A stretch of DNA of 64,000 bases from Methylococcus sp. EFPC2 (lineage in GTDB: Bacteria; Pseudomonadota; Gammaproteobacteria; Methylococcales; Methylococcaceae), in contig NZ_CP070491.1 of the NCBI RefSeq assembly GCF_016925495.1, positions 248,001 through 312,000 of the forward strand, read 5' to 3'. How positions within the stretch are numbered: position 1 is the first letter of the stretch; every line of letters begins with the position of its first letter. A program made the translations under genes and the position numbers. This document shows positions 17,482 through 25,868 of this stretch, piece after piece. The notes beneath the pieces were generated by a model. That model was given only the letters and a program-made list of their open reading frames with translations, did not search any database and had not been told where the DNA came from.

Positions 17482-18753
17482 ATGCTCTATCGGTCGATAG
17501 CGAGCACTACCATCCTGATCTGGTCTACGACGACGGCCGTGGCAGAGGAGACCTGCGACTACCGCTCGACAACCCCGGTACAGTCCGCCAACGCCATGGT
17601 GACTCGCGGCGACTGGCTCGCCGTCGAGCATCTGCGCGTCGGTTTGGAGTCTCCGCGCCGCTTCATGCCGGGCACGGTCATGCGCAACCTGGCGAAGCCC
17701 AGCGACCTGGTCGTCTCGTCCACACCCATCGACCTCGATCGGGCGACGGCCGTCGATCCCGATGACGGCGCCGAAAAGCCGCTAAGGGTCTTGCTCGATG
17801 TCCGGCTGTACGCCGACGGCATCCTGGTGCTCCAGGGCGATGAGGTCCTGCTCGAACACTATCGACCGGGGTTTTCGCCGAGTTCGCCACGGCTGTTGCT
17901 GCAGGCCAGCCGGCCGATCCTGACCACCATGCTGGCCGATGCGGCTGAGGCCGGCCAATTGTCGCGAGAACAGTCGCTGGCCCGCGCGCTGCCGGAATTG
18001 GCCAAGCAGGCGAATTTGCGCAAGATCTCGGTACAACGGCTGCTGGATAATCGCACCGGACTGGTTTGGTCCAGCGAGGATCGCCGACTTTGGCTTGCCG
18101 CCTCCGGGTGGAAGACCGCCGCGGATGTGCCGGTTGCCCACGACGTCGGCAGCTGGTTGAGAAGCCGCGCGGATTGGCCGCGAACTACCGAACCGCCGGC
18201 GCTGGAAATCGGTGGTCCCGAAGGGGAACTGCTGGTCCGGGTGCTGGAAAAGGTCAGCAAACAACCGGTCTCGCACAAATTCTGCGAGTCCGTGCTAGCG
18301 GGGATCGGAGCGGAGCACGAGGCCTTCTGGGCATCGGATCCGGCCGGAACCGCTTTGGCCGACGGACTGGCCTTGTCGCTACGCGACTTCGCTCGTTTCG
18401 GGATGGCGATGATTCAGGCCCGCGCCAAAAAGGGCCCGAGCAAGGTGGTGCCGAACTGGTTCGCCGAGTCCCTCGCCTCAGCGGAGACTAAGCGCGAGCC
18501 GGCGCCGGAGGTGCTGCACGAGTTGGGCGCGGAATTCGGGTGGAAATATCGTTTCGCCACCCAGGGACAACTCCACCAAGCGGCGATCCTCGGCCCCTTC
18601 GGCAACAGCTTGCTGATCGATTTCGACCGCAAGTTGGTCATCGCCCTGTTCGCATCCGTTCCCAAGGACTACTCGCCCCTGGCTCTGGCGTCGCTGCGCA
18701 GCCTGTGGTCGGCCATCGGCCGCCACCGGTTCGATCAATCACCGGTCAAGTGA
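17482..18753 (+). CDS. Exported beta-lactamase-fold (serine hydrolase-like) protein, active site degenerate
   Basis: A 423-residue protein with a signal peptide (cleavage likely after AVA). The overall pattern is that of class C beta-lactamase/6-aminohexanoate-hydrolase-like proteins: LRLYADGILVL-type strand region, LSREQSLARALPEL, ISVQRLLDNRTGLVW, LSLRDFARFGMAMI, GPFGNSLLIDFDRKLVIALF. Where these enzymes have the catalytic S-x-x-K, this one reads QASRPILTTML, with no Lys three residues after Ser. It is probably a catalytically dead or altered member. A good ribosome site (gaggtaac) precedes the ATG, 10 bp after the ybdK stop, so the same operon is likely. Confidence 0.7.
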   Translation: MLYRSIASTTILIWSTTTAVAEETCDYRSTTPVQSANAMVTRGDWLAVEHLRVGLESPRRFMPGTVMRNLAKPSDLVVSSTPIDLDRATAVDPDDGAEKPLRVLLDVRLYADGILVLQGDEVLLEHYRPGFSPSSPRLLLQASRPILTTMLADAAEAGQLSREQSLARALPELAKQANLRKISVQRLLDNRTGLVWSSEDRRLWLAASGWKTAADVPVAHDVGSWLRSRADWPRTTEPPALEIGGPEGELLVRVLEKVSKQPVSHKFCESVLAGIGAEHEAFWASDPAGTALADGLALSLRDFARFGMAMIQARAKKGPSKVVPNWFAESLASAETKREPAPEVLHELGAEFGWKYRFATQGQLHQAAILGPFGNSLLIDFDRKLVIALFASVPKDYSPLALASLRSLWSAIGRHRFDQSPVK

Positions 18754-18787
18754 TCTCGCGCGTTGGGTGACAGTCGCAGCACTGCAC

Positions 18788-18979
18788 ATGAAATCAAAGC
18801 TCAGCAACCTCGCGATTTGTTCGCTGCTCATTGCGGTGATTTTTTTATTCGACCTCAACGTTCCGTTTGGTATTGGGAGCGGTGCGCTGTATGTCTTCGT
18901 GATTATTCTGGGATCCATTGGGTTATCAAATTCCATATTCCTCGCGTTCGGCGGATCAGACGCCGATATCGACCTTTAG
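18788..18979 (+). pseudogene. N-terminal fragment of a membrane sensor-type protein
   Basis: The frame starts MKSKLSNLAICSLLIAVIFL and continues FDLNVPFGIGSGALYVFVII, the pattern of the first membrane segments of many bacterial sensor kinases (aspartate-leucine, then P-x-G-x-x-x-G-x-x-Y). It stops after ~63 residues, 5 bp before the target duplication of the IS256 element. No continuation is seen on the other side of the element. I read it as a truncated remnant; it could also be a short membrane peptide. Confidence 0.4.
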
Positions 18980-18984
18980 TGCTG

Positions 18985-18992
18985 GTTACTTG
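18985..18992. repeat. Target-site duplication, left copy
   Basis: GTTACTTG directly precedes the left inverted repeat of the IS256-family element and is repeated exactly at 20,319-20,326. Confidence 0.85.
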
Positions 18993-20318
18993 GAGTCTGT
19001 AAACCAAACTGTGTAACTGCGTGATTATCACGGCAGTGCCGCTACGGGCACGCGGTCCTCTCCGAAGAGGATTTGGAACGTCTGCAAGGCCGGTTTCCAG
19101 TGGTGGATCTGCTTCCAGTTCCGTGCCGCCTGGCTGATCGCCAGGTACAAGGCTTTTAAGGCCGCCTCGTCGTTGGGGAATATCCGCCGATTCCGGGTGA
19201 GCTTGCGCAAGCTCATGTTCAGCGATTCCACGGCATTGGTGGTGTAGATCACCTTGCGAATTTCCGCCGGGAACTGGAAGAACGGAATGATGTTATCCCA
19301 GTGACCGCGCCAGATTCGAATCACCGCCCGGTACTTGTCGCCCCATTCCGCTTCCAGGGCGTCCAGTTCCTGCGCCGCTTCCTCCGCACTGACCGACTGG
19401 TAGATCCGCTTGAGCGCCGCCACCACCGCCTGGCTGTCAGCGGCCGTCACATAGCGCAGACTGGCGCGCACCAGATGCACGATGCAGAGTTGGGTTAGGG
19501 TGCGTGGATACACCGCGTTCACTGCTTCCGGCAGCCCCTTCAGCCCATCCATACAGGCAATGAAAATGTCCTGAACCCCTCGGTTCTTCAACTCCGTCAG
19601 CACGCTCAGCCAGAACTTCGCCCCTTCGTTCTCGGCCAACCACACGCCCAGCACTTCCTTCTCGCCCTTCAGATTGACGCCCAATACGACATGCGCCGAT
19701 TTGTTCGCGACCTGCTTGCCGTGATGGGTCTTCACCACGAGCCCATCTAGCCAGACGATCGGATACACCGCCTCCAACGGCCGATTCTGCCAGCTCCGGA
19801 CTTCCTCCAGCACCGCATCGGTAATCTGCGAGATCACCGTATGCGACACACGGACCCCGTATAAATCCCCCAGCGCCTGCTCAGTATCCCGTGTGGTCAT
19901 GCCCTTGGCATAGAGCGTCAGGATCTTGTCCTCCAGGCCCGCCAGACGCACCTGGCGCTTCTGCACTAACTGCGGCTCAAAGCTACCCTGACGGTCACGA
20001 GGCGTTTCGATTTCCAACTCGCCAAACGTCCCTTTGACCGTTTTGCTGGCCTTGCCATTGCGGGTGTTGCCGCGAGGCTGCCCCGCCGCGTTTTTCGCGT
20101 GCCGTTCGTACCCCAGGTGCACCTCCATCTCAGCATCGAGACTGCGGTTGATCAGCCGTTGCAGCAACTGCGAGTAAAGCGCATCCACGTCTTGTGGGGT
20201 CTTGCAGTCCTTCAGCAATTCGTCCAGTGTTTCGGGATTGAGGGCCATTTTTCTGCTCCTAGAGGCGGCGTGCCGCCAGTCTGTCAAAGAGCAGTTACAC
20301 AGTTCAATTTACAGTCCC
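18993..20318 (-). mobile_element. IS256-family insertion sequence, apparently intact
   Basis: The element is 1,326 bp. It is bounded by 28-bp imperfect inverted repeats (18,993-19,020 and 20,291-20,318) that agree at 23 of 28 positions and share AACTGTGTAACTGC. It is flanked by an exact 8-bp duplication, GTTACTTG. The single transposase gene is on the minus strand and has all expected motifs. Exact target duplication and full reading frame indicate a fairly recent insertion; it may still be mobile. Confidence 0.93.
19028..20248 (-). CDS. IS256-family transposase
   Basis: From ATG 20,248 the protein has 406 residues. IS256-type motifs include MTTRDTEQALGDLYGVRVSH, VSHTVISQITDAVL, PIVWLDGLVVKTH (first catalytic Asp), FIACMDGLKGLPEAVNAVYP (second Asp) and the C-terminal IYTTNAVESLNMSLRKLTRN with the conserved Glu. 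An AGGAG site lies 9 nt upstream of this ATG, so the longer frame starting at 20,287 is less likely. It catalyses copy-and-paste transposition of the element through a circular intermediate, as known for IS256. Confidence 0.95.
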   Translation of the reverse strand: MALNPETLDELLKDCKTPQDVDALYSQLLQRLINRSLDAEMEVHLGYERHAKNAAGQPRGNTRNGKASKTVKGTFGELEIETPRDRQGSFEPQLVQKRQVRLAGLEDKILTLYAKGMTTRDTEQALGDLYGVRVSHTVISQITDAVLEEVRSWQNRPLEAVYPIVWLDGLVVKTHHGKQVANKSAHVVLGVNLKGEKEVLGVWLAENEGAKFWLSVLTELKNRGVQDIFIACMDGLKGLPEAVNAVYPRTLTQLCIVHLVRASLRYVTAADSQAVVAALKRIYQSVSAEEAAQELDALEAEWGDKYRAVIRIWRGHWDNIIPFFQFPAEIRKVIYTTNAVESLNMSLRKLTRNRRIFPNDEAALKALYLAISQAARNWKQIHHWKPALQTFQILFGEDRVPVAALP

Positions 20319-20326
20319 GTTACTTG
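20319..20326. repeat. Target-site duplication, right copy
   Basis: GTTACTTG immediately follows the right inverted repeat, matching the left copy at 18,985-18,992 exactly. Confidence 0.85.
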
Positions 20327-20713
20327 TGGGAAATAGGCTGCCCGCTTACCTGCTGTAACCTGGCATTGACCAACAAGCCCCTGTCGTCTCTTTTGGGTAC
20401 GTACTGCTCGGCCGAACCGTAGGAAAGCTGACGTTCCCGAACGTCAGGCATCGGCAAACATGAATGGCCGTTGAGGCCGAGCAGGAGTCGGAGGGCCACT
20501 TGATATGTGCGGCGGCAGTGCCCCAATGAGCCGCCATTCCAGATCACATGACGCCATCGCCAGCGTTGGGTCGCTCCACCATTTGCTCGCAACCACATAA
20601 GCGTACACTCGCCGAGTCGCAGACCAACAGCAGCACAGCCGGTAAGTCGCGACCGGAACACCGGTCAAGGGATACCAGCGCCCTTAGCGGTTCAATTCAC
20701 TTCACCCCGCCGC
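20327..20713. other. Intergenic stretch without a supported gene
   Basis: No frame here looks like a protein. A notable feature is a 9-bp-arm palindrome, CTGACGTTC-CC-GAACGTCAG, at 20,428-20,447, in a segment with the look of repetitive intergenic DNA. It could be a hairpin or a protein-binding site. Confidence 0.5.
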
Positions 20714-21355
20714 TCAACTCCTGGGCGGTCGTGGATCCGGCCTGGCGGTGAATTCATCGGCTGGCATGGCTCGCAGAAATTCTCCGGCTTCCTTGGTCGT
20801 GGCGTTTAACCAGCATTCCCGGTGTTCCGGTGGCACGATGACCAGGGAGCGTTTTTCGTCGCCCGGTGCATGAAATCGCCCCATGACTGGATGCCGGTCG
20901 GCATTGATGGTCAACATGGAAAAGCTGGTCAGACCGGTACCATCAGGCTGTCGCCAATAATCCCAGATGGCTGCGACGGTGAAAACCTCCTGATCCTGCC
21001 GCTCGATGCGCCAACGGATCGGCTTGCCGGTTGCGTAATCGGGCTCGTAAAAGCCTGCCATCGGCACTAGGGCATATCGCCGACTTTTCCAAGGATCGCG
21101 ATAACTGGGCTTTACGGCCACGGTCTCCGAGCGGGCGTTGTAGGTATGACGGGCAATCTTGGTGTCTTTCGACCAGAACGGGACCAGTCCGAACATGGCC
21201 TCCCGTAACTCGGCTGCCTGGGAATCTGGTGCGATCACCCGGATCGGCGCCCGGTAGCTGACATAGCTTTCCTGCGGGTAATCGAAAGTCGGCTCTTCCC
21301 AACGGAAGGCGGTCAAGAAGATCGACCGGGGTGCCGGAATGTAGTTGCTACACAT
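20714..21355 (-). CDS. yedK: SRAP-domain protein (abasic-site processing, YedK/HMCES family)
   Basis: Starting at ATG 21,355 gives MCSNY, placing the catalytic Cys at position 2 as required after Met removal; the longer upstream start would bury it. Further SRAP motifs are WEEPTFDYPQESYVSY, EAMFGLVPFWSKD (GLVPFW), TYNARSETVA, PMAGFYEPDY (catalytic Glu) and MGRFHAPGDEKR. These proteins crosslink to abasic sites in single-stranded DNA and protect them during replication. The gene is divergent from umuD across ~90 bp, so both may be controlled as part of the DNA-damage response. Confidence 0.93.
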   Translation of the reverse strand: MCSNYIPAPRSIFLTAFRWEEPTFDYPQESYVSYRAPIRVIAPDSQAAELREAMFGLVPFWSKDTKIARHTYNARSETVAVKPSYRDPWKSRRYALVPMAGFYEPDYATGKPIRWRIERQDQEVFTVAAIWDYWRQPDGTGLTSFSMLTINADRHPVMGRFHAPGDEKRSLVIVPPEHRECWLNATTKEAGEFLRAMPADEFTARPDPRPPRS

Positions 21356-21444
21356 GGACGGGACCGCGCTGCTGATTTTGCGAAAGACGGGAGCAGGGGA
21401 TTTTGTATACACTCGCCTTCCCGACGATTCAATGGTTGCCCGCC

Positions 21445-22263
21445 ATGCCTCCGTCCATCACCTATCTCCAGACCCCTGATCCGAAACCGCACCGCGGTAA
21501 CGCGGTGGTACTCGGCTCCTTCGATCAATTGCGCCAGCCGACCTATCAGCCGCTGTTTTTGTCGCGGATTTCCGCCGGGTTTCCTTCGCCGGCCGATGAC
21601 TACATCGAACGTACCTTGTCGCTGGATGAGCATCTGGTGAAGCGCCCGGAAGCCACGTTCTTCCTGCGGGTGCAGGGCGATTCGATGATCGGCGTCGGCA
21701 TCCACGACGGCGATTTGCTGGTGGTCGACAAATCGCTCACCGCCCAGCACAACAGCATCGTCATCGCCGAGATTCACGGCGAGTTGACCGTGAAGCGGCT
21801 ATATCATCTCGATAACGAAATCGCGCTCCTGGCGGAAAACCCCGACTATCAGCCGATCCCTATCAACGAGGAAAGCCAACTGGTGATCTGGGGTGTCGTG
21901 ACCAACGTTGTCCATAGTCTCCGCGAAGCCGGCTCGTCGCATGTTCGCCTTGATCGACGCGAACAACTTTGTGCGACGTGGAAAGTCGCTTGCTTGAATG
22001 TTCCGACTCAAGGATGGGGACGGAACCAGTTGTCCCATCAGCCGTACCCTAGGCATTGCCGCCGTCTGGATTTTTCGCGGAACCGCCGGCCGATCCTTTC
22101 GCGGTACTCAAGAACTGCCGACCCAAGCCGGCCGCTCGGGGCCTTACATTCCTCCGAATACGCTGCGCCATTCAGAGTTACGCGGACTTTCACAAATCGG
22201 CCGAGTCACACCACCCGAAGCTCACAAACATCCAAGGGGCTTCGAGCTCGGCCATATCATTAA
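21445..22263 (+). CDS. umuD: UmuD-like SOS mutagenesis protein with run-on C-terminus
   Basis: The first ~160 residues are UmuD/LexA-type: FLSRISAGFPSPADDYIERT (Ala-Gly autocleavage site), VQGDSMIGVGIHDGDLLVVD with the catalytic Ser, and a Lys in HGELTVKRLYHL. After VIWGVVTNVVHSLREAG, where UmuD normally ends, the frame continues ~110 residues through the umuC remnant in the wrong frame with no recognisable domain. The ATG at 21,445 gives a normal N-terminus; the frame is also open back to a TTG at 21,403. UmuD' normally pairs with UmuC to form Pol V, which cannot happen here unless umuC is elsewhere. Confidence 0.8.
   Translation: MPPSITYLQTPDPKPHRGNAVVLGSFDQLRQPTYQPLFLSRISAGFPSPADDYIERTLSLDEHLVKRPEATFFLRVQGDSMIGVGIHDGDLLVVDKSLTAQHNSIVIAEIHGELTVKRLYHLDNEIALLAENPDYQPIPINEESQLVIWGVVTNVVHSLREAGSSHVRLDRREQLCATWKVACLNVPTQGWGRNQLSHQPYPRHCRRLDFSRNRRPILSRYSRTADPSRPLGALHSSEYAAPFRVTRTFTNRPSHTTRSSQTSKGLRARPYH
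21941..22010 (+). pseudogene. umuC: umuC remnant (first ~20 codons, frameshifted)
   Basis: An ATG inside the umuD frame reads MFALIDANNF, the conserved start of UmuC Y-family polymerases (the usual continuation is YASCE). Here the next bases need a one-base frame change to give CATWKVAC, a weak match to the rest, and then similarity ends. Everything downstream of about codon 20 is missing; the next recognised gene is on the other strand. This looks like an almost complete deletion of umuC. Confidence 0.6.
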
Positions 22264-23224
22264 AGGCTTGCACGTTAAGCAGAGCATCCACAGCATCGAT
22301 CATCGGGTGATCGAAGTGAGGCCAGATCGCCGAATGCAGAGCCCAGAATAGAGCACTATCGCCACCGAAATATTCGGATAATCCCGCTCGTAGCTCTCCC
22401 CGAAGTTCGGAGGTAATCAGGGCCAATGCGCGCCCATTTAGTCCGTCAACGTCTTCCTCGTGGGTATCGCAAAAATCTTCGAGGTCGGCGTCCGATATTC
22501 GGGCCGCCTCGAACCCAAGAAAGAATTCGGAAATCCCCAGCGCCCGTGCCGTGGAATTCGGATCGAAGGTGTTACACGAATTTCCACTCGCTCCCTCGAA
22601 CCCGTGCAACCACTCGCAAAGCGTGGCGGCTATGGCGGCGGCCCGCTGCTGTCCCAGGTTATGAGGATTTGTCTCCTGCATTGCACCGACTTTCATCGCG
22701 TGTCCGACTATCGCGAGCCAGGTATGCGCCGTGCAGTAATGCGTGTCGGGTAACTGGAGTGCCAACTCCTCCGGCTCAAAAGGCCAGTCGAAAAGGTTTT
22801 CGTCATACTCCACGCCTGTCCACCAAAAATCCATCGCATTGTATTCGTCTCCGAAATAGGCAAGCGCGCCGGGATGCTCCCTGGCGAGCCATTTGGCGAT
22901 GCGGGCGGAGGTATGCTCCTCTAATTCACGAGGGTCGGGGCCGCCTTCGATGTCGTCGCATGACGCGCCAAGAGCCTCTACGGTGGCTTCGGGAAATCCA
23001 TACGCCTTGATAGCTTCCGCTTCCTTGCTGCCATCTCCGGTAACCCAAAGAAGGAAGAGGAAAGCGTCGGTTACGCCTTCCGCTTTCCGTTTCATTGCCG
23101 TATTGGCAGCCCGCAGCAAGGTGATGTCGGCTGGAGAATCCGCCGCAGGCGGAAATGCTCCGCCGGGCCACGCGTAGACAACGACGTGGCGAAGACCGCG
23201 AAGAATTTCGGGGTTTGTGCTCAT
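22190..23224 (-). CDS. Hypothetical protein, unrecognised
   Basis: A soluble acidic protein of ~344 residues from ATG 23,224; two further ATGs lie upstream at 23,251 and 23,239. It has no signal peptide or clear membrane segment. Visible traits are many Glu and Asp, a Trp/Phe-rich middle (AMDFWWTGVEYDENLFDWPF), a His-rich stretch (HYCTAHTWLAIVGHAMK) and a C-terminus ending MFVSFGWCDSADL. I do not recognise a family. Codon pattern and length suggest a real gene. It lies between the umu remnant and the R-M locus and may be accessory. Confidence 0.55.
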   Translation of the reverse strand: MSTNPEILRGLRHVVVYAWPGGAFPPAADSPADITLLRAANTAMKRKAEGVTDAFLFLLWVTGDGSKEAEAIKAYGFPEATVEALGASCDDIEGGPDPRELEEHTSARIAKWLAREHPGALAYFGDEYNAMDFWWTGVEYDENLFDWPFEPEELALQLPDTHYCTAHTWLAIVGHAMKVGAMQETNPHNLGQQRAAAIAATLCEWLHGFEGASGNSCNTFDPNSTARALGISEFFLGFEAARISDADLEDFCDTHEEDVDGLNGRALALITSELRGELRAGLSEYFGGDSALFWALHSAIWPHFDHPMIDAVDALLNVQAFNDMAELEAPWMFVSFGWCDSADL

Positions 23225-23309
23225 ATCCGGCTGCCCATCGCAACGGCCCATATGGAATTCACTGTGGCACCAAGTGGTTCGTGGCTGTTATTCCAACCGC
23301 CGAATATCT

Positions 23310-23582
23310 TTACGATTGATCCCATTTCGGAAAATAGGCCTTTAGCCTTTCCACTGTATGCCGCCACTTGGGCGTAGTCGGCTGGCAGACGCTGTTCTGG
23401 TTGCCAAACAGTCCAACCTCATTGACAGCCTTAGCCTCCGGGACCGCATCGAGCCATTGAATACGCACGAAATATTCGGCTTTGTCCGGATCATCGGCGA
23501 ACTGCCGATAGTGGGCGGCATGCTTCAATATCTCCAAACAGGGTTCGTCGCCAACTCGCCAGATGGCGTGCTTAACAGGCAT
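23310..23582 (-). pseudogene. Internally deleted DUF91/NucS-like nuclease gene
   Basis: The 90-residue frame appears to join two distant parts of one family. It opens MPVKHAIWRVGDEP, the usual start of ~350-residue proteins with a DUF91-like nuclease domain, and continues directly into YRQFADDPDKAEYFVRIQWL and VGLFGNQNSVCQPTTPKWRH, which I recall as the C-terminal end of the same proteins. The nuclease core between them is absent. It overlaps the 3' end of hsdS by 11 bp. I infer loss of nuclease function. The family recall is from memory and needs an alignment. Confidence 0.5.
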
Positions 23583-25146
23583 GGGCGGCTTCCTCGAGCC
23601 TCATTGGTTTACGAGTTGCGGAATGGGTCTGGCTTGATTGCCCGCTGCCAGTCAATTCGGCGACGAGGGCTTCCATGAGTTTCGCGGCGTTGGCGCGGGA
23701 GGCGGCGAGCTGGGTTTCCAACTGGTCGACTAGGGCCATGAGTTGGTCGACTGTGGCGACTATTCTGCGTTGTTCGGCGAGGGGTGGGAGCGGTATACCT
23801 AAATTGTGGAGAACCTTGGTTTCCAGTTTGCAGGTTCCGTGGGTTGATCGCTCAATCACAGCTAAAACCTTTGGCTCAAGGGCTCGAAGTACCAGCAATA
23901 AGAACTCCGTTGTGTCAGATTCGAATGGCAACAAAGCCTTCATATCTTGGTTGATTGCAACGTCCCGCATTGTTAGAGCGACAGGGAACGAACGCGCTAA
24001 GATCATGCCTCGAACAACCATGAGAAGACTTCCAGGCGGAATGATGCGAACTGCAGAACTTTCAACGGCAGTATGTGAGATATGGTCTTGTGCGTCCTCG
24101 ATTCGCTGCACCTTCATATCCTTCGGGCTAACCCATGGCAGCTCTCCCGACCAGAAATCGGGTCGTGATTTGCTTGGCGTTCCACCTCCTCTCCACTCGC
24201 CAAGTTTGCCAAGGGGAACCGATAGCCAGCATTCGGGTAGGTCGTCGTCGCCGGTTTCACTGGCGCTGGTTGCCAGTCTCGCAAACGTGGCAGCCGCTGG
24301 TTCGTCATTCGGGACCTGCGGGATAAGTTTGCCTTGCACCGCGAGGGTGAGGATGGTCTTGCGGAGGTCGGCGGGGGTGATGTCGTAGGACTTGTGGAAC
24401 AGGAAATCGAGGTTGGCCGGGGTGGGGGCTTCGGCGAAGCGGGCAAGGGAGGCGCGGGCGAGCGCGGCGTGCTTTTCCTGCCGCTCCTTCTGCTGTGCCT
24501 CCAGTCGATCGCACAAGGCCATCAACTCGTCCACTTTCGCCACGATCCGCTTTTGTTCGGCAAGGGACGGGAGTAGCAATGTAAATTCGCTCATCCGGCC
24601 AAGATACAGGCATGGCTGAGCGCTTTGTTTCACGTTTCTCCATATTTGCGATTGGCCCATGGGGCTGCGAAGGAACAAACTCAGATATTGCGGGGCTATC
24701 TTTTCGGTATTCGGACGAATAAGTGCGACGCTACGAACAAGCACGATATCCGGGGGATTTTTGACCAAGCAAACTCGCCCAGTTGTCGCGCCGACGCAGA
24801 CCATCAAAATGTCTTCGTGACAAGGTTTACAACGCTTCCAGCATTTTTCAGCCGTCGCGGGGGCGACGAAATCTGTGTACGTAAGGTCAAGAAAGCCATC
24901 GCGGACGTTTTTGGCGGTTGCGAGCGGTACTCCTTCCTCGGTTCGGTGAGGGGTCGCATGCTCGCCATCCGTAATTTGCGCACAAACGTCGCGCATCTTT
25001 ACCCATACCCAATCCTTGATGGCGGTCGGACACTGAGTAAGCTTGCCCTCAATAGCCATGCTAAGCACCAACTCCCGAATCTTCGCCACAGCACTCGGCG
25101 CATCCGCGAACAGCTCGAATTTTTCGAAGAAGGTTTCCAGGTTCAT
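23572..25146 (-). CDS. hsdS: Type I restriction-modification specificity subunit HsdS
   Basis: A 524-residue protein with two target-recognition domains, each ended by the family's conserved spacer: LPSLAEQKRIVAKVDELMAL near residue 190 and IPLPPLAEQRRIVATVDQLM near residue 470. Each half of HsdS reads one part of the split target sequence and docks HsdM. The coding sequence begins MNLETFFEKFELFADAPSAV; those first ~16 codons are copied in five of the upstream array units. Start ATG 25,146 overlaps the stop of the last array ORF (ATGA), and no ribosome site precedes it, so translation probably depends on coupling. Confidence 0.93.
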   Translation of the reverse strand: MNLETFFEKFELFADAPSAVAKIRELVLSMAIEGKLTQCPTAIKDWVWVKMRDVCAQITDGEHATPHRTEEGVPLATAKNVRDGFLDLTYTDFVAPATAEKCWKRCKPCHEDILMVCVGATTGRVCLVKNPPDIVLVRSVALIRPNTEKIAPQYLSLFLRSPMGQSQIWRNVKQSAQPCLYLGRMSEFTLLLPSLAEQKRIVAKVDELMALCDRLEAQQKERQEKHAALARASLARFAEAPTPANLDFLFHKSYDITPADLRKTILTLAVQGKLIPQVPNDEPAAATFARLATSASETGDDDLPECWLSVPLGKLGEWRGGGTPSKSRPDFWSGELPWVSPKDMKVQRIEDAQDHISHTAVESSAVRIIPPGSLLMVVRGMILARSFPVALTMRDVAINQDMKALLPFESDTTEFLLLVLRALEPKVLAVIERSTHGTCKLETKVLHNLGIPLPPLAEQRRIVATVDQLMALVDQLETQLAASRANAAKLMEALVAELTGSGQSSQTHSATRKPMRLEEAAHAC

Positions 25147-25331
25147 GGGCGAATCGAGGTCGGTAGGTCGTCATACCGGCAGGGAATGCCGGTATCTAGA
25201 TCACAAGGAAGTGAGAGGCTGATGTCATCCGTGACTTCTGGACCCCCGCAATCCCTGCCGGGGTGACGGTCGGGAGCATCCGCCGCATCCGCGAACAGCT
25301 CGAACTTTTCGAAAAATGTTTCCAGGTTCAC
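25143..25331 (-). CDS. Array ORF 6 (62 aa, GTG start), overlaps hsdS start
   Basis: It starts with GTG at 25,331, continues NLETFFEKFELFADAADAP and the hairpin element, and stops at 25,143-25,145 on the hsdS ATG. It would hand ribosomes to hsdS if re-initiation works. Confidence 0.4.
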   Translation of the reverse strand: MNLETFFEKFELFADAADAPDRHPGRDCGGPEVTDDISLSLPCDLDTGIPCRYDDLPTSIRP

Positions 25332-25516
25332 GGACGAATCGCGGTCGGTAGATCGTCATACCGGCAGGGAATGCCGGTATCCAGATCGCAAGAAGGTGAG
25401 AGGCTGATGTCATCCATGACTTCTGGACCCCGGCAATCCCTGCTGGGGTGACGGTCGGGAGCATCCACCGTGTCCGCGAACAACTCGAATTTTTCGAAAA
25501 ATGTTTCCAGGTTCAT
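25328..25516 (-). CDS. Array ORF 5 (62 aa)
   Basis: A full-length unit with ADTVDAP after the HsdS-like start. Its stop overlaps a GTG rather than an ATG, the only start-codon change in the chain. Confidence 0.38.
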   Translation of the reverse strand: MNLETFFEKFELFADTVDAPDRHPSRDCRGPEVMDDISLSPSCDLDTGIPCRYDDLPTAIRP

Positions 25517-25692
25517 GGACGAATCGAGGCCGGTAGGTCGTCATACCGGCAGGGAATGCCGGTATCCAGTTCACAGGGAAGTGAGAGGCTGAGGTCATCC
25601 ATGACGTCTGGACCCCGGCAATCCGTGCCGGGGTGACGGGCGGGAGCATCCGCGAACAACTCGAATTTTTCGAAGAAGGTTTCCAGGTTCAT
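25513..25692 (-). CDS. Array ORF 4 (59 aa)
   Basis: The second 176-bp unit, nearly identical to ORF 3 and reading through from MNLETFFEKFELFADAPARH to a TGA that overlaps the next ATG. Confidence 0.38.
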   Translation of the reverse strand: MNLETFFEKFELFADAPARHPGTDCRGPDVMDDLSLSLPCELDTGIPCRYDDLPASIRP

Positions 25693-25868
25693 GGACGAAG
25701 CGAGGCCGGTAGGTCGTCATACCGGCAGGGAATGCCGGTATCCAGATCACAAAGAGGTGAGAGGCTGATGTCATCCGTGACGTCTGGACCCCGGCAATCC
25801 GTGCCGGGGTGACGGGCGGGAGCATCCGCGAACAACTCGAATTTTTCGAAGAAGGTTTCCAGGTTCAT
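25689..25868 (-). CDS. Array ORF 3 (59 aa)
   Basis: A 9-bp-shorter unit (three codons fewer after ADA). It has an HsdS-like start and then the hairpin element, with frame and ATGA junction both kept. Confidence 0.38.
   Translation of the reverse strand: MNLETFFEKFELFADAPARHPGTDCRGPDVTDDISLSPLCDLDTGIPCRYDDLPASLRP

Noticed and set aside
20320-20661. Small gene right of the IS element
   Set aside because: Its product has no family features, its start is unsupported, and the DNA looks like repetitive intergenic sequence.
21395-21415. LexA box between the SRAP gene and umuD
   Set aside because: TTTGTATACACT is partly symmetric but does not match the gammaproteobacterial CTG-N10-CAG consensus; it may simply be a -10 element.
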